Shown here one piece after another: positions 5,967-13,805 of a stretch of 14,400 nt of DNA. The notes beneath the pieces are model-generated. The model was not told where the DNA came from. It did no database searches and saw only the letters and a list, made by a program, of their open reading frames with translations. Each line of letters opens with the position of its first letter. Position 1 is the first letter of the stretch. This stretch comes from an uncultured Prevotella sp. (GTDB taxonomy: Bacteria > Bacteroidota > Bacteroidia > Bacteroidales > Bacteroidaceae). The stretch is taken from positions 1-14,400 of the forward strand of contig OMVH01000120.1 of the NCBI GenBank assembly GCA_900314365.1. The letters are read 5' to 3'. Position numbers and translations under genes: made by a program.

Positions 5967-7883
5967 TCAAGCCTTTTTATCCAATACGCTGTAAACCGAA
6001 TTGTTTGACACGAATTCCGGAACGATTTCCTTCATCTTCTTGGCTATCGCCATTGCGTCGAACGAATGGGCTGTCTCTATGAGATCGTCAATCTTCCTTG
6101 ATACATCCTGATAATTGTATTCCCGCACTTTTGCAATGCGAATCTTGTCGTGGAAACTGGGAAGCGTATTCTCAGCATTCGAAAGGACCTCCTCATAGAG
6201 CTTCTCTCCGGGGCGCAAGCCCGTATACTTGATTTCTACATTGGTAGCTCCGCTGAGCAGAATCATCCGGCGAGCCAAATCGGCGATACGCACCGGCTTA
6301 CCCATATCGAAGACGAATATCTCCCCGCCCTTGCCGTGCGTGCCAGCTTCCAGCACAAGCTTGCATGCCTCAGGGATGAGCATGAAATAGCGGATGATGT
6401 TAGGATCGGTTACCGTGAGAGGGCCTCCAGCCTCAATCTGCTGCTTGAAGAGCGGTATCACCGAACCATTGGAACCAAGGACATTGCCAAAGCGCGTGGT
6501 TACGAACTGAGTCTGGCCCGTATGGCTGTCTTTTTCCTCCTGATTCAGACTTTGACAGTAGATCTCGCAGATGCGTTTGCTGCAGCCCATGATGTTGGTA
6601 GGATTGACGGCCTTGTCGGTGGAAATCATGACAAACTTCTTTACGCCGTACTTCACACTCAGGTCGGCAATAATCTTCGTGCCGGCTACATTGTTGATGA
6701 TCGCCTCGCTGGGATTGTCCTCCATCATTGGCACATGCTTATAGGCAGCCGCATGAAAGAGATAGTCGGGACGGTAGGTCTTGAAGATGTGCTCCATACG
6801 GTCGGCCTGAGTGATGGAGGCTACGATAGTCTCCACCTTCACGTCAGGGAAGTTGTGGGCCATAAAGAGACGAATATCATGTTGGGGCGTCTCTGCCTGG
6901 TCGACAAGGATGAGATGGGACGGTCCGAAAGGTGCTATCTGTCTTACCATTTCGGAACCAATACTTCCGGCATCGCCCGTTATCATCACCTTTGTGCCTT
7001 TGAGCATCTCGCCAATGGCATCCATGTTGACCTGTATCTGCTCACGCGGCAACAAGTCCTCAACGCTAATCTTCTTCAGGTGTACTTGTGAGAAGTCGTC
7101 AGCAGGTTTCCACTCTTTAGCTTCTGAAGCCATGTAGATATGCACTCCTGCTTCTATGAGGATATCCTGAAGCTTCGAGTTGTTGCGGAACCGCTCTGTC
7201 TGCAACGGCGACACCAGTACAGCCTGAATCTTCTTCGTGCGTATAATCCGCCTCAGGTCGTCCTCAAGCGTATAGACCTTCACTCCAAGCAAGATGGAAT
7301 TGCGGAATTGCTCCTCATCTGTGAGGAAGCCCACCAGATAGTAGCCTGATGAGTGCTGGTTGCGGATGCTCTTGCCTATGCCCACACCTCCCTCGCGTAT
7401 TCCGAAGATGAGGGTCCGCTGTCCTTTGGAGTCATTTATGGCAACATCGTAGACACTTTTCACGAGCACGCGGAAGGCCCACATACAGAGCATGGCGAGC
7501 AGGTAGATGAAGATGAGCTGCCGACCTGTAAGATGAATGAGGTGCCAACTGCTTCGGCAGATGCCGTAATGCACGGCGAAGGCTATGATGAAGTTGAGCA
7601 ACATGGCACAGCCTACCCTTTGCAAATCTACGAACGACGAGTAGCGGATTACACCCGCGTAGGTGCGAAACACCCTGAAACCTATTATACCAAGCAGGGT
7701 ATAGATAAGCATGGTCTCGCACAAAGGCACAATATTGCCCAGAGTGGAAGCTCCGCGGAAATAAATCCAATAGACGAAGATTCCCGAGAAGAACGTCAAC
7801 GCCAGATCAATGAGGAGTATGCACCAATACGGCAAAGCTCCTTTGGAGAAATACCAGCGGAAGAAACGCGCAATATATCTCAT
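5967..7883 (-). CDS. Membrane-bound UDP-HexNAc 4,6-dehydratase (PglF/WbpM/CapD type)
   Basis: A 638-residue nucleotide-sugar dehydratase expected to turn UDP-GlcNAc into the 4-keto-6-deoxy sugar at the cytoplasmic face. The N-terminal ~145 residues hold four membrane segments (about 20-41, 55-73, 92-108, 121-141). A Rossmann-like CoA-binding-type domain follows (~155-265). The SDR domain starts at TGDAGSIG (302-309, NAD-binding). STDKAVNP (421-428) and Met432-x3-Lys436 occupy the place of the usual Tyr-x3-Lys; Met in this position is typical of the PglF/FlaA1/WbpM branch. FGNVLGSNGSVIP and GLRPGEKLYEE are also family signatures. Full length for the long membrane-anchored form. It begins 32 nt after the aminotransferase stop, so the pair is one operon; its product is the natural substrate for that enzyme. 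Confidence 0.92.
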   Translation of the reverse strand: MRYIARFFRWYFSKGALPYWCILLIDLALTFFSGIFVYWIYFRGASTLGNIVPLCETMLIYTLLGIIGFRVFRTYAGVIRYSSFVDLQRVGCAMLLNFIIAFAVHYGICRSSWHLIHLTGRQLIFIYLLAMLCMWAFRVLVKSVYDVAINDSKGQRTLIFGIREGGVGIGKSIRNQHSSGYYLVGFLTDEEQFRNSILLGVKVYTLEDDLRRIIRTKKIQAVLVSPLQTERFRNNSKLQDILIEAGVHIYMASEAKEWKPADDFSQVHLKKISVEDLLPREQIQVNMDAIGEMLKGTKVMITGDAGSIGSEMVRQIAPFGPSHLILVDQAETPQHDIRLFMAHNFPDVKVETIVASITQADRMEHIFKTYRPDYLFHAAAYKHVPMMEDNPSEAIINNVAGTKIIADLSVKYGVKKFVMISTDKAVNPTNIMGCSKRICEIYCQSLNQEEKDSHTGQTQFVTTRFGNVLGSNGSVIPLFKQQIEAGGPLTVTDPNIIRYFMLIPEACKLVLEAGTHGKGGEIFVFDMGKPVRIADLARRMILLSGATNVEIKYTGLRPGEKLYEEVLSNAENTLPSFHDKIRIAKVREYNYQDVSRKIDDLIETAHSFDAMAIAKKMKEIVPEFVSNNSVYSVLDKKA

Positions 7884-7915
7884 ACGGTCACGATAGCTAA
7901 TAGATACAGGTTGTG

Positions 7916-9298
7916 TTAGAGAAGATTTTCCTTGATGGTGGACACAATGTAGTCGACATCCTCATCCGTTACCAGAGGTCCCGAAGGCAGGCACAGCCCC
8001 TTCTTAAAGATGCTTTCCGACACACCGTTGACATAAGCAGGCGCATCGTGATAGACGGGCTGCCGGTGCATAGGCTTCCAGACGGGCCGGCTCTCAACGT
8101 TAGCCTGGTCGAGGGCTACGCGCAAAGCTTCTACATTGTTATTGGGTTCAAGGTCAGTATGCAGCTCACCCGTAGCGCGCACCACTCCGGCAGCACCGCC
8201 GACGGCTCCCTTGACAGCCACCTTATAGGCATTCTCCTCGCCTCGCACTTTCAGACTGGGGTCAAGGGTAATGGTGCTGAGCCAGAAATTCGAAGTTATC
8301 TTGTGGCCCTGAGGTGCATGGGCAGGGTCAACGACAGTATCGCCTCCTCCATGGAAGGTGATACCGTCGACCTTGGCAAAGGCCTCTGAATAGAGTTTGG
8401 CCACATGCCGGTGATGGGCTATGTGCTCGTCGAGCACCGTGAGCTGCCCACGGCCTATTCCTGCGCAAATATTGCTCAGACGGTAGTTGTAGCCGATGTC
8501 CACGTGCTGATAGTAGGGATACGCCTCACGGGCCTGTGTCGCGAAGTACATCACATGGTCCTTCGTAGCCTGGTCGGGGCAGATGAGCGCGCCGCCCCCG
8601 CTTGTTGTAATAATCTTGTTGCCATTGAAACTGAGCACTCCGAACTTGCCAAATGTTCCGCACACCTGGTCGTCGTAGCGTGACCCAAGTCCCTCGGCCG
8701 CATCCTCAATGAGGGGAATGTCGTATTTCTCTGCTACTTTCAGAATCTCCGCAATCTTTCCCGGCATACCGTAGAGATAGACCACAATGATGGCCTTCGG
8801 CTTACGGCCTGTCTTTGCGATGCGGTCGCGTATGGCCTCATCGAGCAACTCGGGGTCCATATTCCAGGTGTCGGGCTCTGAATCTACGAACACAGGAGTA
8901 GCTCCCTGATAGGTGACGGGATGGGAACTGGCACAGAAGGTGAAGCTTTGACACATGACTTCGTCGCCGGCTTTCACACCAAGCTCTATGAGGGCCAGGT
9001 GAACGGCTGCGGTGCCTGAACACAAGGCCACGACCGTTTTACCCTTCAGACGCTCAAAGCCATTGGGCCACAGCTTGTCAGGGTCCGACGTGCGTGGCTC
9101 TGTCCCTTGCGGGGAGCATTTATAGTCTGAACCGTCACTACAGTCCGGTCGGGATATCACAAAGTTTTTGAGTTCCTGCTCAAAGGCATTCACATTGGGA
9201 CCCAAGGGCACGACCCAATTGGTGTCGAACGCCTCCTGGATGTACTTCATTTCGTTGCCGCTCATGTGAGCAAGGCATAAGAGAATACGTTCCTTCAT
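7916..9298 (-). CDS. DegT/DnrJ/EryC1-family sugar aminotransferase
   Basis: A PLP enzyme expected to transaminate the 4-keto sugar made by the neighbouring dehydratase, giving a UDP-4-amino-4,6-dideoxy-HexNAc, as PglE does. I place the start at the third Met (9298), because MKERI...LAHMSGNE is how this family begins; a longer reading from 9325 adds nine residues. In numbering from 9325, SGT (103-105) binds phosphate, Asp208 in IEDAAEG contacts the PLP nitrogen, and Lys237 in FNGNK is the Schiff-base lysine. At ~460 residues it is longer than the usual ~370-420, owing to two extra segments: a polar one at ~58-88 and a Gly/Ala/Val-rich one at ~358-388, both outside the catalytic motifs. It is the first gene of the operon. 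Confidence 0.9.
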   Translation of the reverse strand: MKERILLCLAHMSGNEMKYIQEAFDTNWVVPLGPNVNAFEQELKNFVISRPDCSDGSDYKCSPQGTEPRTSDPDKLWPNGFERLKGKTVVALCSGTAAVHLALIELGVKAGDEVMCQSFTFCASSHPVTYQGATPVFVDSEPDTWNMDPELLDEAIRDRIAKTGRKPKAIIVVYLYGMPGKIAEILKVAEKYDIPLIEDAAEGLGSRYDDQVCGTFGKFGVLSFNGNKIITTSGGGALICPDQATKDHVMYFATQAREAYPYYQHVDIGYNYRLSNICAGIGRGQLTVLDEHIAHHRHVAKLYSEAFAKVDGITFHGGGDTVVDPAHAPQGHKITSNFWLSTITLDPSLKVRGEENAYKVAVKGAVGGAAGVVRATGELHTDLEPNNNVEALRVALDQANVESRPVWKPMHRQPVYHDAPAYVNGVSESIFKKGLCLPSGPLVTDEDVDYIVSTIKENLL

Positions 9299-9462
9299 CC
9301 GGTCAGTCATAAAGTTGCACTCCAAGTTTTTATTTTTCTTATCTACAACCTTTTGCCGTAGCAGCCTGCATAGCTGGCAGCTAAGTCAATTTGTTGGCAC
9401 CATTCTGGCATACCTTCCAATGTGGGGTGCATAGATTACATGAGTTTACCAGTACAGTGTGG

Positions 9463-9490
9463 CAAAATTACAAAAAAAACTATTCCCAAA
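9463..9490 (-). promoter_or_regulatory. Possible promoter of the amino-sugar operon
   Basis: TAATTTTG on the minus strand (9470-9463) is a good -7 box. The nearest TTTG (9490-9487) is only 16 nt upstream of it, shorter than the preferred ~20. Distance to the ATG at 9298 leaves a leader of about 155 nt. Confidence 0.4.
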
Positions 9491-9640
9491 GTAATCCGAG
9501 CGGATATTTTTTGCAGTCAGGGAGGGGCAGAAAAATAGTTTTTACCAAAAGAAAGAAAATCCTTTACACAAGGCCCTTCGAGCATTAAACGAATAGAATA
9601 GAATCAGAGCCAAGCTTGTGTATGTAAGAGCATAAGCTTG

Positions 9641-9662
9641 TGGCCGACTGCATTGTCGGCTA
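9641..9662. repeat. Hairpin in the 9326-9985 intergenic region
   Basis: GTGGCCGAC (from 9640) pairs with GTCGGCTAC (ending 9663) around a 6-nt loop with one G-U pair. It lies more than 300 nt beyond the lysozyme gene stop, so it may end a longer read-through transcript or a transcript of the small ORF at 9736-9900. Two AAGCTTG copies lie just to its left (9612 and 9634). Confidence 0.35.
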
Positions 9663-9735
9663 CCTGAGAAAGACAGGCACAGCATTTGAATCACAATAGA
9701 CGATGGCAAGCAGCATGGTCGCCACGCATTCATTG

Positions 9736-9900
9736 TCAGTACTTCTTGAACGGTACTCCAGTATCGTCGAAGGAATTACCGCAGTACCATAATGCAATTA
9801 CCGCAGTACCTTCCATTGGTACTCAGTCGGAAATCATAGCATGCAACTTGTTGGCCTTGTCCAGCAAGGCCACCTTCTCCCCGATTGTCATTTTTTTCAT
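9736..9900 (-). pseudogene. Small ORF interrupted in frame by TGA
   Basis: On the minus strand an ATG at 9900 opens a 25-codon frame with protein-like content (MKKMTIGEKVALLDKANKL, an amphipathic helix with alternating charges) that stops at TGA (9825-9823). Two codons later, in the same frame, an ATG at 9816 opens 26 more codons that end at TGA (9738-9736). The second half contains a GTAVIALWYCGNS segment made from a 15-bp direct repeat read in two frames. Read together this would be a ~54-residue protein with one internal stop. It may be a decayed gene, two tiny genes, or chance. It lies 85 nt downstream of the lysozyme gene on the same strand, with no -7 box of its own. I do not recognise the sequence. 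Confidence 0.3.
9774..9810. repeat. 15-bp direct repeat, 22-bp period
   Basis: AATTACCGCAGTACC occurs at 9774-9788 and 9796-9810. GGTACT/AGTACC also appears at 9752-9757 and 9818-9823, the latter able to pair with 9805-9810 as a small hairpin. The cluster falls inside the interrupted small ORF. Confidence 0.6.
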
Positions 9901-9985
9901 TACGTCAGAAGACTATGGTGAAAATGATTGACAGCAAGGGCACTTTTGGGGGTATCCCTTGAGGGACGCTCCCGTGGCCGCCTGG

Positions 9986-11176
9986 CTATTGGACTCCTGC
10001 CTCACTAAGGAATTTGTTGAACTGATTGGAGTAGCCATTGAAGACATTGATGTCGACTGTGGGATGAATGCCACGCACCCTGCCATCGGGGCTCAGTTGC
10101 CAGTAGAGCAGGTGGATACCGGGCTTATACTCTCCATAGCGAGCTATCCATATTCGGTAGTTCTCCTTAATGTCGGGAGCCGAAGGCAGATAGCGGTTGA
10201 CAAAAATCTGATTGATGTAGAGCACTGGCTTCACTCCGAGCTGCCTCTCCACTATGCGCATCCATGTTCTCACACCGGCGAAAAGCCGTCCCGTTCCCCC
10301 CATGCGTTCTATCTGACTGGGCAGAGGCTCGAGGTCGAGCACCGGGGGAAGGTCGCCTTTCTTATATGCGCAGTGCTTGAGGAAGAACCACGCTTGCTGT
10401 GCAGCATCCGAACGGGTAGAGAAGAAGTGGTAAGCTCCACGGTGTATGCCGTGAGCCTTAGCCTGGGCGTAGTCGGCAGCGAAATACCGGTTGCGCAGTG
10501 AGATGCCTTCCGTAGCTTTCACATAGATAAAAGATACGGGATAGTCCACCTTTCCTCGTACCTTTTTCTTGCTTATAGAGCCGAGACTGGTGATGCGCAA
10601 TGAGCTCCAGTCGATGCCGTAGTGTTTTTTACCCACATCATGCTGAAAGCGGGAGATATCAATGCCATAGATGCGGTGAGAAGTGTATTCGAGACGTTCG
10701 CCGAGGTAACGGTCGTGTTTCCATTCGCCCATGCGCAGCATCTTTCCCGGAACGAGCGAAAAGCCCAGCCCGTCGCGCTCATCTTGACTCCAATAGCCGT
10801 CATAGAAACTGCCGTCAGCATCAGCATAGCTGCCGTAGCCTTGTGCCTCCCCGTTGGTATTGAGCTCGCCCGTGTAGACACCGTCGCTGTCAGTCCGCTC
10901 GCCGGTTACAAGCTTTCCATCCTTCCAGCGGCCCACAATGCGCCGCCCCAGGCTGTCGGTTGTTGTTCCTCGACCGTCGCGCAGGCCTTTTTTCCACTCA
11001 CCGGCATAAATCAGTTTTCCACCTACGGAGAGCTGTCCCCATCCTTGCCGCTTGCCGCCAGCCATGCCTCCGATGTAGAGGCTGTCACCGCGACGCACAA
11101 TCTTTTGTCCCTCGTGACTCATCTTTCCGCAAGAGACTGCCAACAGGGTCAACATAAAAACCAATAGCTTTCTCAT
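9986..11176 (-). CDS. Lipoprotein with MORN repeats fused to a GH25 lysozyme
   Basis: A 396-residue exported protein. Residues 1-16 are a short signal sequence ending in LLAVSC, a plausible though not perfect lipobox (Cys16). About five MORN-type repeats fill ~34-160 (patterns such as YAGEWKKGLRDGRG and FYDGYWSQDERDGLG). A glycoside hydrolase family 25 domain follows from 171: GIDISRFQ with Asp173, FIYVKATEG with Glu223, GAYHFF, and the catalytic pair Asp281-x-Glu283 in PPVLDLEP; WQLSPDG and VDINVF close the barrel. All expected catalytic residues are present, so muramidase activity on peptidoglycan is likely. MORN repeats usually mediate membrane or protein contacts. The start codon overlaps the upstream gene's stop (ATGA, 11176-11173), so the two are co-translated and probably act together. 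Confidence 0.88.
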   Translation of the reverse strand: MRKLLVFMLTLLAVSCGKMSHEGQKIVRRGDSLYIGGMAGGKRQGWGQLSVGGKLIYAGEWKKGLRDGRGTTTDSLGRRIVGRWKDGKLVTGERTDSDGVYTGELNTNGEAQGYGSYADADGSFYDGYWSQDERDGLGFSLVPGKMLRMGEWKHDRYLGERLEYTSHRIYGIDISRFQHDVGKKHYGIDWSSLRITSLGSISKKKVRGKVDYPVSFIYVKATEGISLRNRYFAADYAQAKAHGIHRGAYHFFSTRSDAAQQAWFFLKHCAYKKGDLPPVLDLEPLPSQIERMGGTGRLFAGVRTWMRIVERQLGVKPVLYINQIFVNRYLPSAPDIKENYRIWIARYGEYKPGIHLLYWQLSPDGRVRGIHPTVDINVFNGYSNQFNKFLSEAGVQ

Positions 11177-12195
11177 AGTTCTGCCTCCTTGCTGAACAGA
11201 TGCATCACCTTCTTCTTACTCACCATGCGCCCATTGCTCAATATCCCCACAAATCTCCCATGATGGGTGAAGAGCGGAGCGCCCTCACCACTGATGAGCG
11301 GCGAGACAGCCACGGAGTCTCGTCGTGAGGGCAACGGAATGAGCGTGGGATGCGCCCAGACAGAGGCGAACCGGGGCTCGTCGATACCGGGATAGCAGGC
11401 GGCGAGAAGCTTGCCTGAGAAGAGCGATGTCCAGGGCAGTGGCTTCACAGCGCTCATACCCACAGGCATGGAGTGGCTGACGGTCTGCAGCAGCCGCAGT
11501 TTGTAGCTGTCGAGAGCTGCTACCATCGTGGCCTGGGTGCTGTCGCGCTGGTCTTTCCAGTTGTAATAATACAAAGTGTAGGCTGAGCGAAGCCTCACTT
11601 TAAGCGGAGCCTTGCCGTTCCATCTCTCAAGTTTAGCCTGCAAGGCGAGGGCGGACTTCAACCGGCTGTCCACTTTGGCGGAATACTCGGCCACACTGCC
11701 GAAGCCTTCGTCCTGAACTCCATGCGAATGCAGGAAATAGCGTATCTCAGTACTCTGCAGGCGCAGCCGGTCGACTTCAGTCTTTATGCGGGTCTTCGCG
11801 GTCTTGAGAAGGCTTGCAGCTGTAGTGGCAGAAAAGCCTTGCGAGGCATACGGCACTGTGACCACCAGCCTGCCGTTGCACGACGGCACGAGCGCCCAGT
11901 GGTCGAGCCAACTGCCCACGCTGTAACTCACCGACCGCGATTGCAGACTGTCGGTAGAGAGACCGGCAAGGAGAGAGTCGTCTTTCAAGGATGTAAAAAA
12001 AAGTGTGTCGCTCTTGCCCCAGCGCAACTCATACCATTGCTCTACCTTCACCACTACTGTGGAACGGAGCATCTGGCGGTGCGTGGGAGTGTATCGCCAT
12101 ACGAGCCACACAATAACAAAAAGCGCGCCGAAGCCTGAGAGACAGACTGTCCGATGGCGCGCTACAAAATGGATAAAACGTCTTATCTTGCCCAT
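11173..12195 (-). CDS. Membrane-anchored protein, possible degenerate trypsin-like protease
   Basis: A 340-residue protein I cannot assign firmly. Residues ~18-34 (GFGALFVIVWLVW) form a single membrane anchor after a basic start, placing the rest in the periplasm. A beta-rich part follows (~42-115). Residues ~121-200 are mostly charged helix. The C-terminal part contains SPLISGEGAPLFTHHGRFVGIL (from 299), which resembles the GDSGGPLF...VVGI end of trypsin/HtrA-fold proteases, but Glu stands where the catalytic Ser should be, and no TxxH motif is visible where the histidine is expected. If the fold is right, this is a pseudo-enzyme. It is the first gene of a two-gene unit and overlaps the MORN-lysozyme gene by 4 nt. 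The protease resemblance is by eye only. Confidence 0.6.
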   Translation of the reverse strand: MGKIRRFIHFVARHRTVCLSGFGALFVIVWLVWRYTPTHRQMLRSTVVVKVEQWYELRWGKSDTLFFTSLKDDSLLAGLSTDSLQSRSVSYSVGSWLDHWALVPSCNGRLVVTVPYASQGFSATTAASLLKTAKTRIKTEVDRLRLQSTEIRYFLHSHGVQDEGFGSVAEYSAKVDSRLKSALALQAKLERWNGKAPLKVRLRSAYTLYYYNWKDQRDSTQATMVAALDSYKLRLLQTVSHSMPVGMSAVKPLPWTSLFSGKLLAACYPGIDEPRFASVWAHPTLIPLPSRRDSVAVSPLISGEGAPLFTHHGRFVGILSNGRMVSKKKVMHLFSKEAEL

Positions 12196-12244
12196 TGCAG
12201 CAGCAATATCACAGAACTTTATTCAATCCTTTGCCACAGGGAGC

Positions 12245-12261
12245 TCCGGTGTCTCACCGGA
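12245..12261. repeat. Short perfect hairpin upstream of the 12195 gene
   Basis: TCCGGTG (12245-12251), a 3-nt loop, CACCGGA (12255-12261). It lies in the 167-nt gap between the serpin stop and the next ATG, downstream of the candidate -7 box. It could be a leader structure or part of a terminator for the serpin transcript; no T run follows on the minus strand. Confidence 0.45.
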
Positions 12262-12304
12262 CTTAGGGTGCAACGTGCCCCATGTACCCCCTGTTAGCCG
12301 GCTG

Positions 12305-12312
12305 CAAATGTA
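12305..12312 (-). promoter_or_regulatory. Possible -7 box for the pseudo-protease/lysozyme pair
   Basis: TACATTTG on the minus strand fits TAnnTTTG and lies ~110 nt before the ATG at 12195. No TTG lies at ~20 nt upstream, so the pair may also be reached by read-through from the serpin gene. Confidence 0.35.
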
Positions 12313-12362
12313 ACCAAAATATTCGGATAAAGGCAGAACAAGACGGAAAACTTTTTCCCTCG

Positions 12363-13631
12363 CTACATCTTCACCATCTTGCCCATAAGGAGTATGGCTC
12401 CCGTACTGTTCTCGCGAATCATATAGATGAACGGGTGGTCGACACGAATCACCTTATCCGGCTTAGGAGCATCCAACGCGGACCAATATTGCAAGTCCCC
12501 CCTCGTCGTTGCGGAAGCCTCTCCACCTTCCTCGTCAATCTTCACCTTACAAGCCTGATCGATGGAATTAAGGACGCTTCCCGGATAAATGAGTGGCAGT
12601 AACGCTCTGTCAGTATCGAAAACATCGTGTACCCCCATCTTTTTCAAAACTTCTTTTCCCTCGGCCTTTGATTGAAATTCAAATTTGGGCAATACTATCA
12701 GGGTCTTGTATTCTTTGAAATCACGCTCTGAAGGCAAGCCGTAGGACTTGAGCAAGGCTATACTTTCATTGAGAGAGCGGTCTGTGGGCAGTATCACATC
12801 GAAACTGAAAGCACCGTTGCCAAAAGGCAGTTTCACATAAGTGTAGGCACTATTGGAGCACGACTTCAGGTTGGTTGTCTGACCCATCATGTCCACTTCA
12901 CTGGTACTGCCGTCAGCGTTGTTGAATGAACCTTTAGACGTCAGCTCCTTCTGGAACTTATGCGTCCACTCACTCTTAAAGTAGAGCACATTGACAACAA
13001 GTGCCCAAGCGCTTGAGACCTCGAGTTTATTCAAAGCCTTAGGGACAAGCCCGTTGGTCTTCTGATTGAAATAGTCATTAATGGTGTCGGTAGATTCTTT
13101 TGACGTGAGCGACGCACTGGCTACTTCCCCATCATACCATTCTTTGATGAGTGCAGCATAATCAGCATTGAAGCGCCGGGTCCACAAACCGTTTGCTATA
13201 CATAAGGTTGTATTCGGGTCAGAAGTGCCGAGCGACTTCCACATCTTCTGGTTGTAGGCATTCACGTCCTTGAGCTCCCTGTTATTGAAGCCCAGTACGT
13301 TCAAAATCTCAGAAAGTGTATTTCCACTGGCTCCGTTGGCAAGCATCGATAGTGAAATCTGCATGCTGTAAGGAGCCACAAGGGTGTTCCCGGGGTTAAG
13401 GCCGAAGGCCTCGAAAGCGTATTTAAGGGAAAAGTCGTTGACGGTTGTGCTTACCTGAGCTTCAGCTCCGCTCAACTGAATGGCCTTGTAAGTCATCTTT
13501 CCGCCATCACCCAAATCATCACTGCTGCATGATGCCAAGACTAAGGGCAACATAGCCGCCCCTAAAAAAATGAAGCTAATAATAGCTCTCCGTACGCGGC
13601 AGTAATTCCAGTTTATCTTTCCTCTTTCCAT
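12363..13631 (-). CDS. Surface-type lipoprotein serpin
   Basis: A serine or cysteine protease inhibitor of the serpin fold, like miropin of Tannerella forsythia. I start it at the Met at 13631, which gives a usual signal peptide; the frame is open to a Met at 13664 (433 residues; numbering below). A basic region and a hydrophobic segment lead to LVLASC with Cys46, followed by SSDDLGD; acidic residues after the Cys are typical of Bacteroidetes surface lipoproteins. Serpin marks are NTLVAPYSMQISLSMLANGASGNT (~93-116), VVNVLYFKSEW (~223-233) and DHPFIYMIREN (~419-428). The reactive loop hinge EEGGEASATT (378-387) has small residues at P12-P8, so loop insertion should be possible; Gly replaces Thr/Ser at P14. 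Counting 17 from the hinge Glu puts P1 at Trp394 and P1' at Ser395. The loop is longer than in alpha-1-antitrypsin, so P1 could shift by a few residues. Confidence 0.92.
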   Translation of the reverse strand: MERGKINWNYCRVRRAIISFIFLGAAMLPLVLASCSSDDLGDGGKMTYKAIQLSGAEAQVSTTVNDFSLKYAFEAFGLNPGNTLVAPYSMQISLSMLANGASGNTLSEILNVLGFNNRELKDVNAYNQKMWKSLGTSDPNTTLCIANGLWTRRFNADYAALIKEWYDGEVASASLTSKESTDTINDYFNQKTNGLVPKALNKLEVSSAWALVVNVLYFKSEWTHKFQKELTSKGSFNNADGSTSEVDMMGQTTNLKSCSNSAYTYVKLPFGNGAFSFDVILPTDRSLNESIALLKSYGLPSERDFKEYKTLIVLPKFEFQSKAEGKEVLKKMGVHDVFDTDRALLPLIYPGSVLNSIDQACKVKIDEEGGEASATTRGDLQYWSALDAPKPDKVIRVDHPFIYMIRENSTGAILLMGKMVKM

Positions 13632-13774
13632 AAAACTAATCTTTAGCTTTTGCACCACTATCATTTAGGTTTTCGCAATGGTCAAGGCAACGGAGCATTG
13701 TCTGACACCAGTGATATAAGTATATTGCCAGCCTCAGGGTGCTACGGAAGCGGACAGTACTTTATGCCACAGCA

Positions 13775-13805
13775 CAAAGTTACAATAATATTCAGAGGGA
13801 AACAA
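13775..13805 (-). promoter_or_regulatory. Promoter of the serpin gene
   Basis: On the minus strand TTG (13805-13803) and TAACTTTG (13782-13775) are separated by exactly 20 nt. The predicted start near 13768 leaves ~135 nt before the ATG at 13631. Confidence 0.65.

Noticed and set aside
6150..7091. 313-codon plus-strand open frame
   Set aside because: It is antisense to the dehydratase, whose domains and motifs are unambiguous; the frame is a by-product of that gene's codon use.
9542..9733. Minus-strand 63-codon frame in the 9326-9985 gap
   Set aside because: Composition is unlike a protein, it crosses the 9641-9662 hairpin, and no start signal supports it.
9823..9825. In-frame TGA read as selenocysteine
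   Set aside because: No SECIS-like hairpin follows at the right distance and no redox motif surrounds the codon; decay or two small ORFs is simpler.
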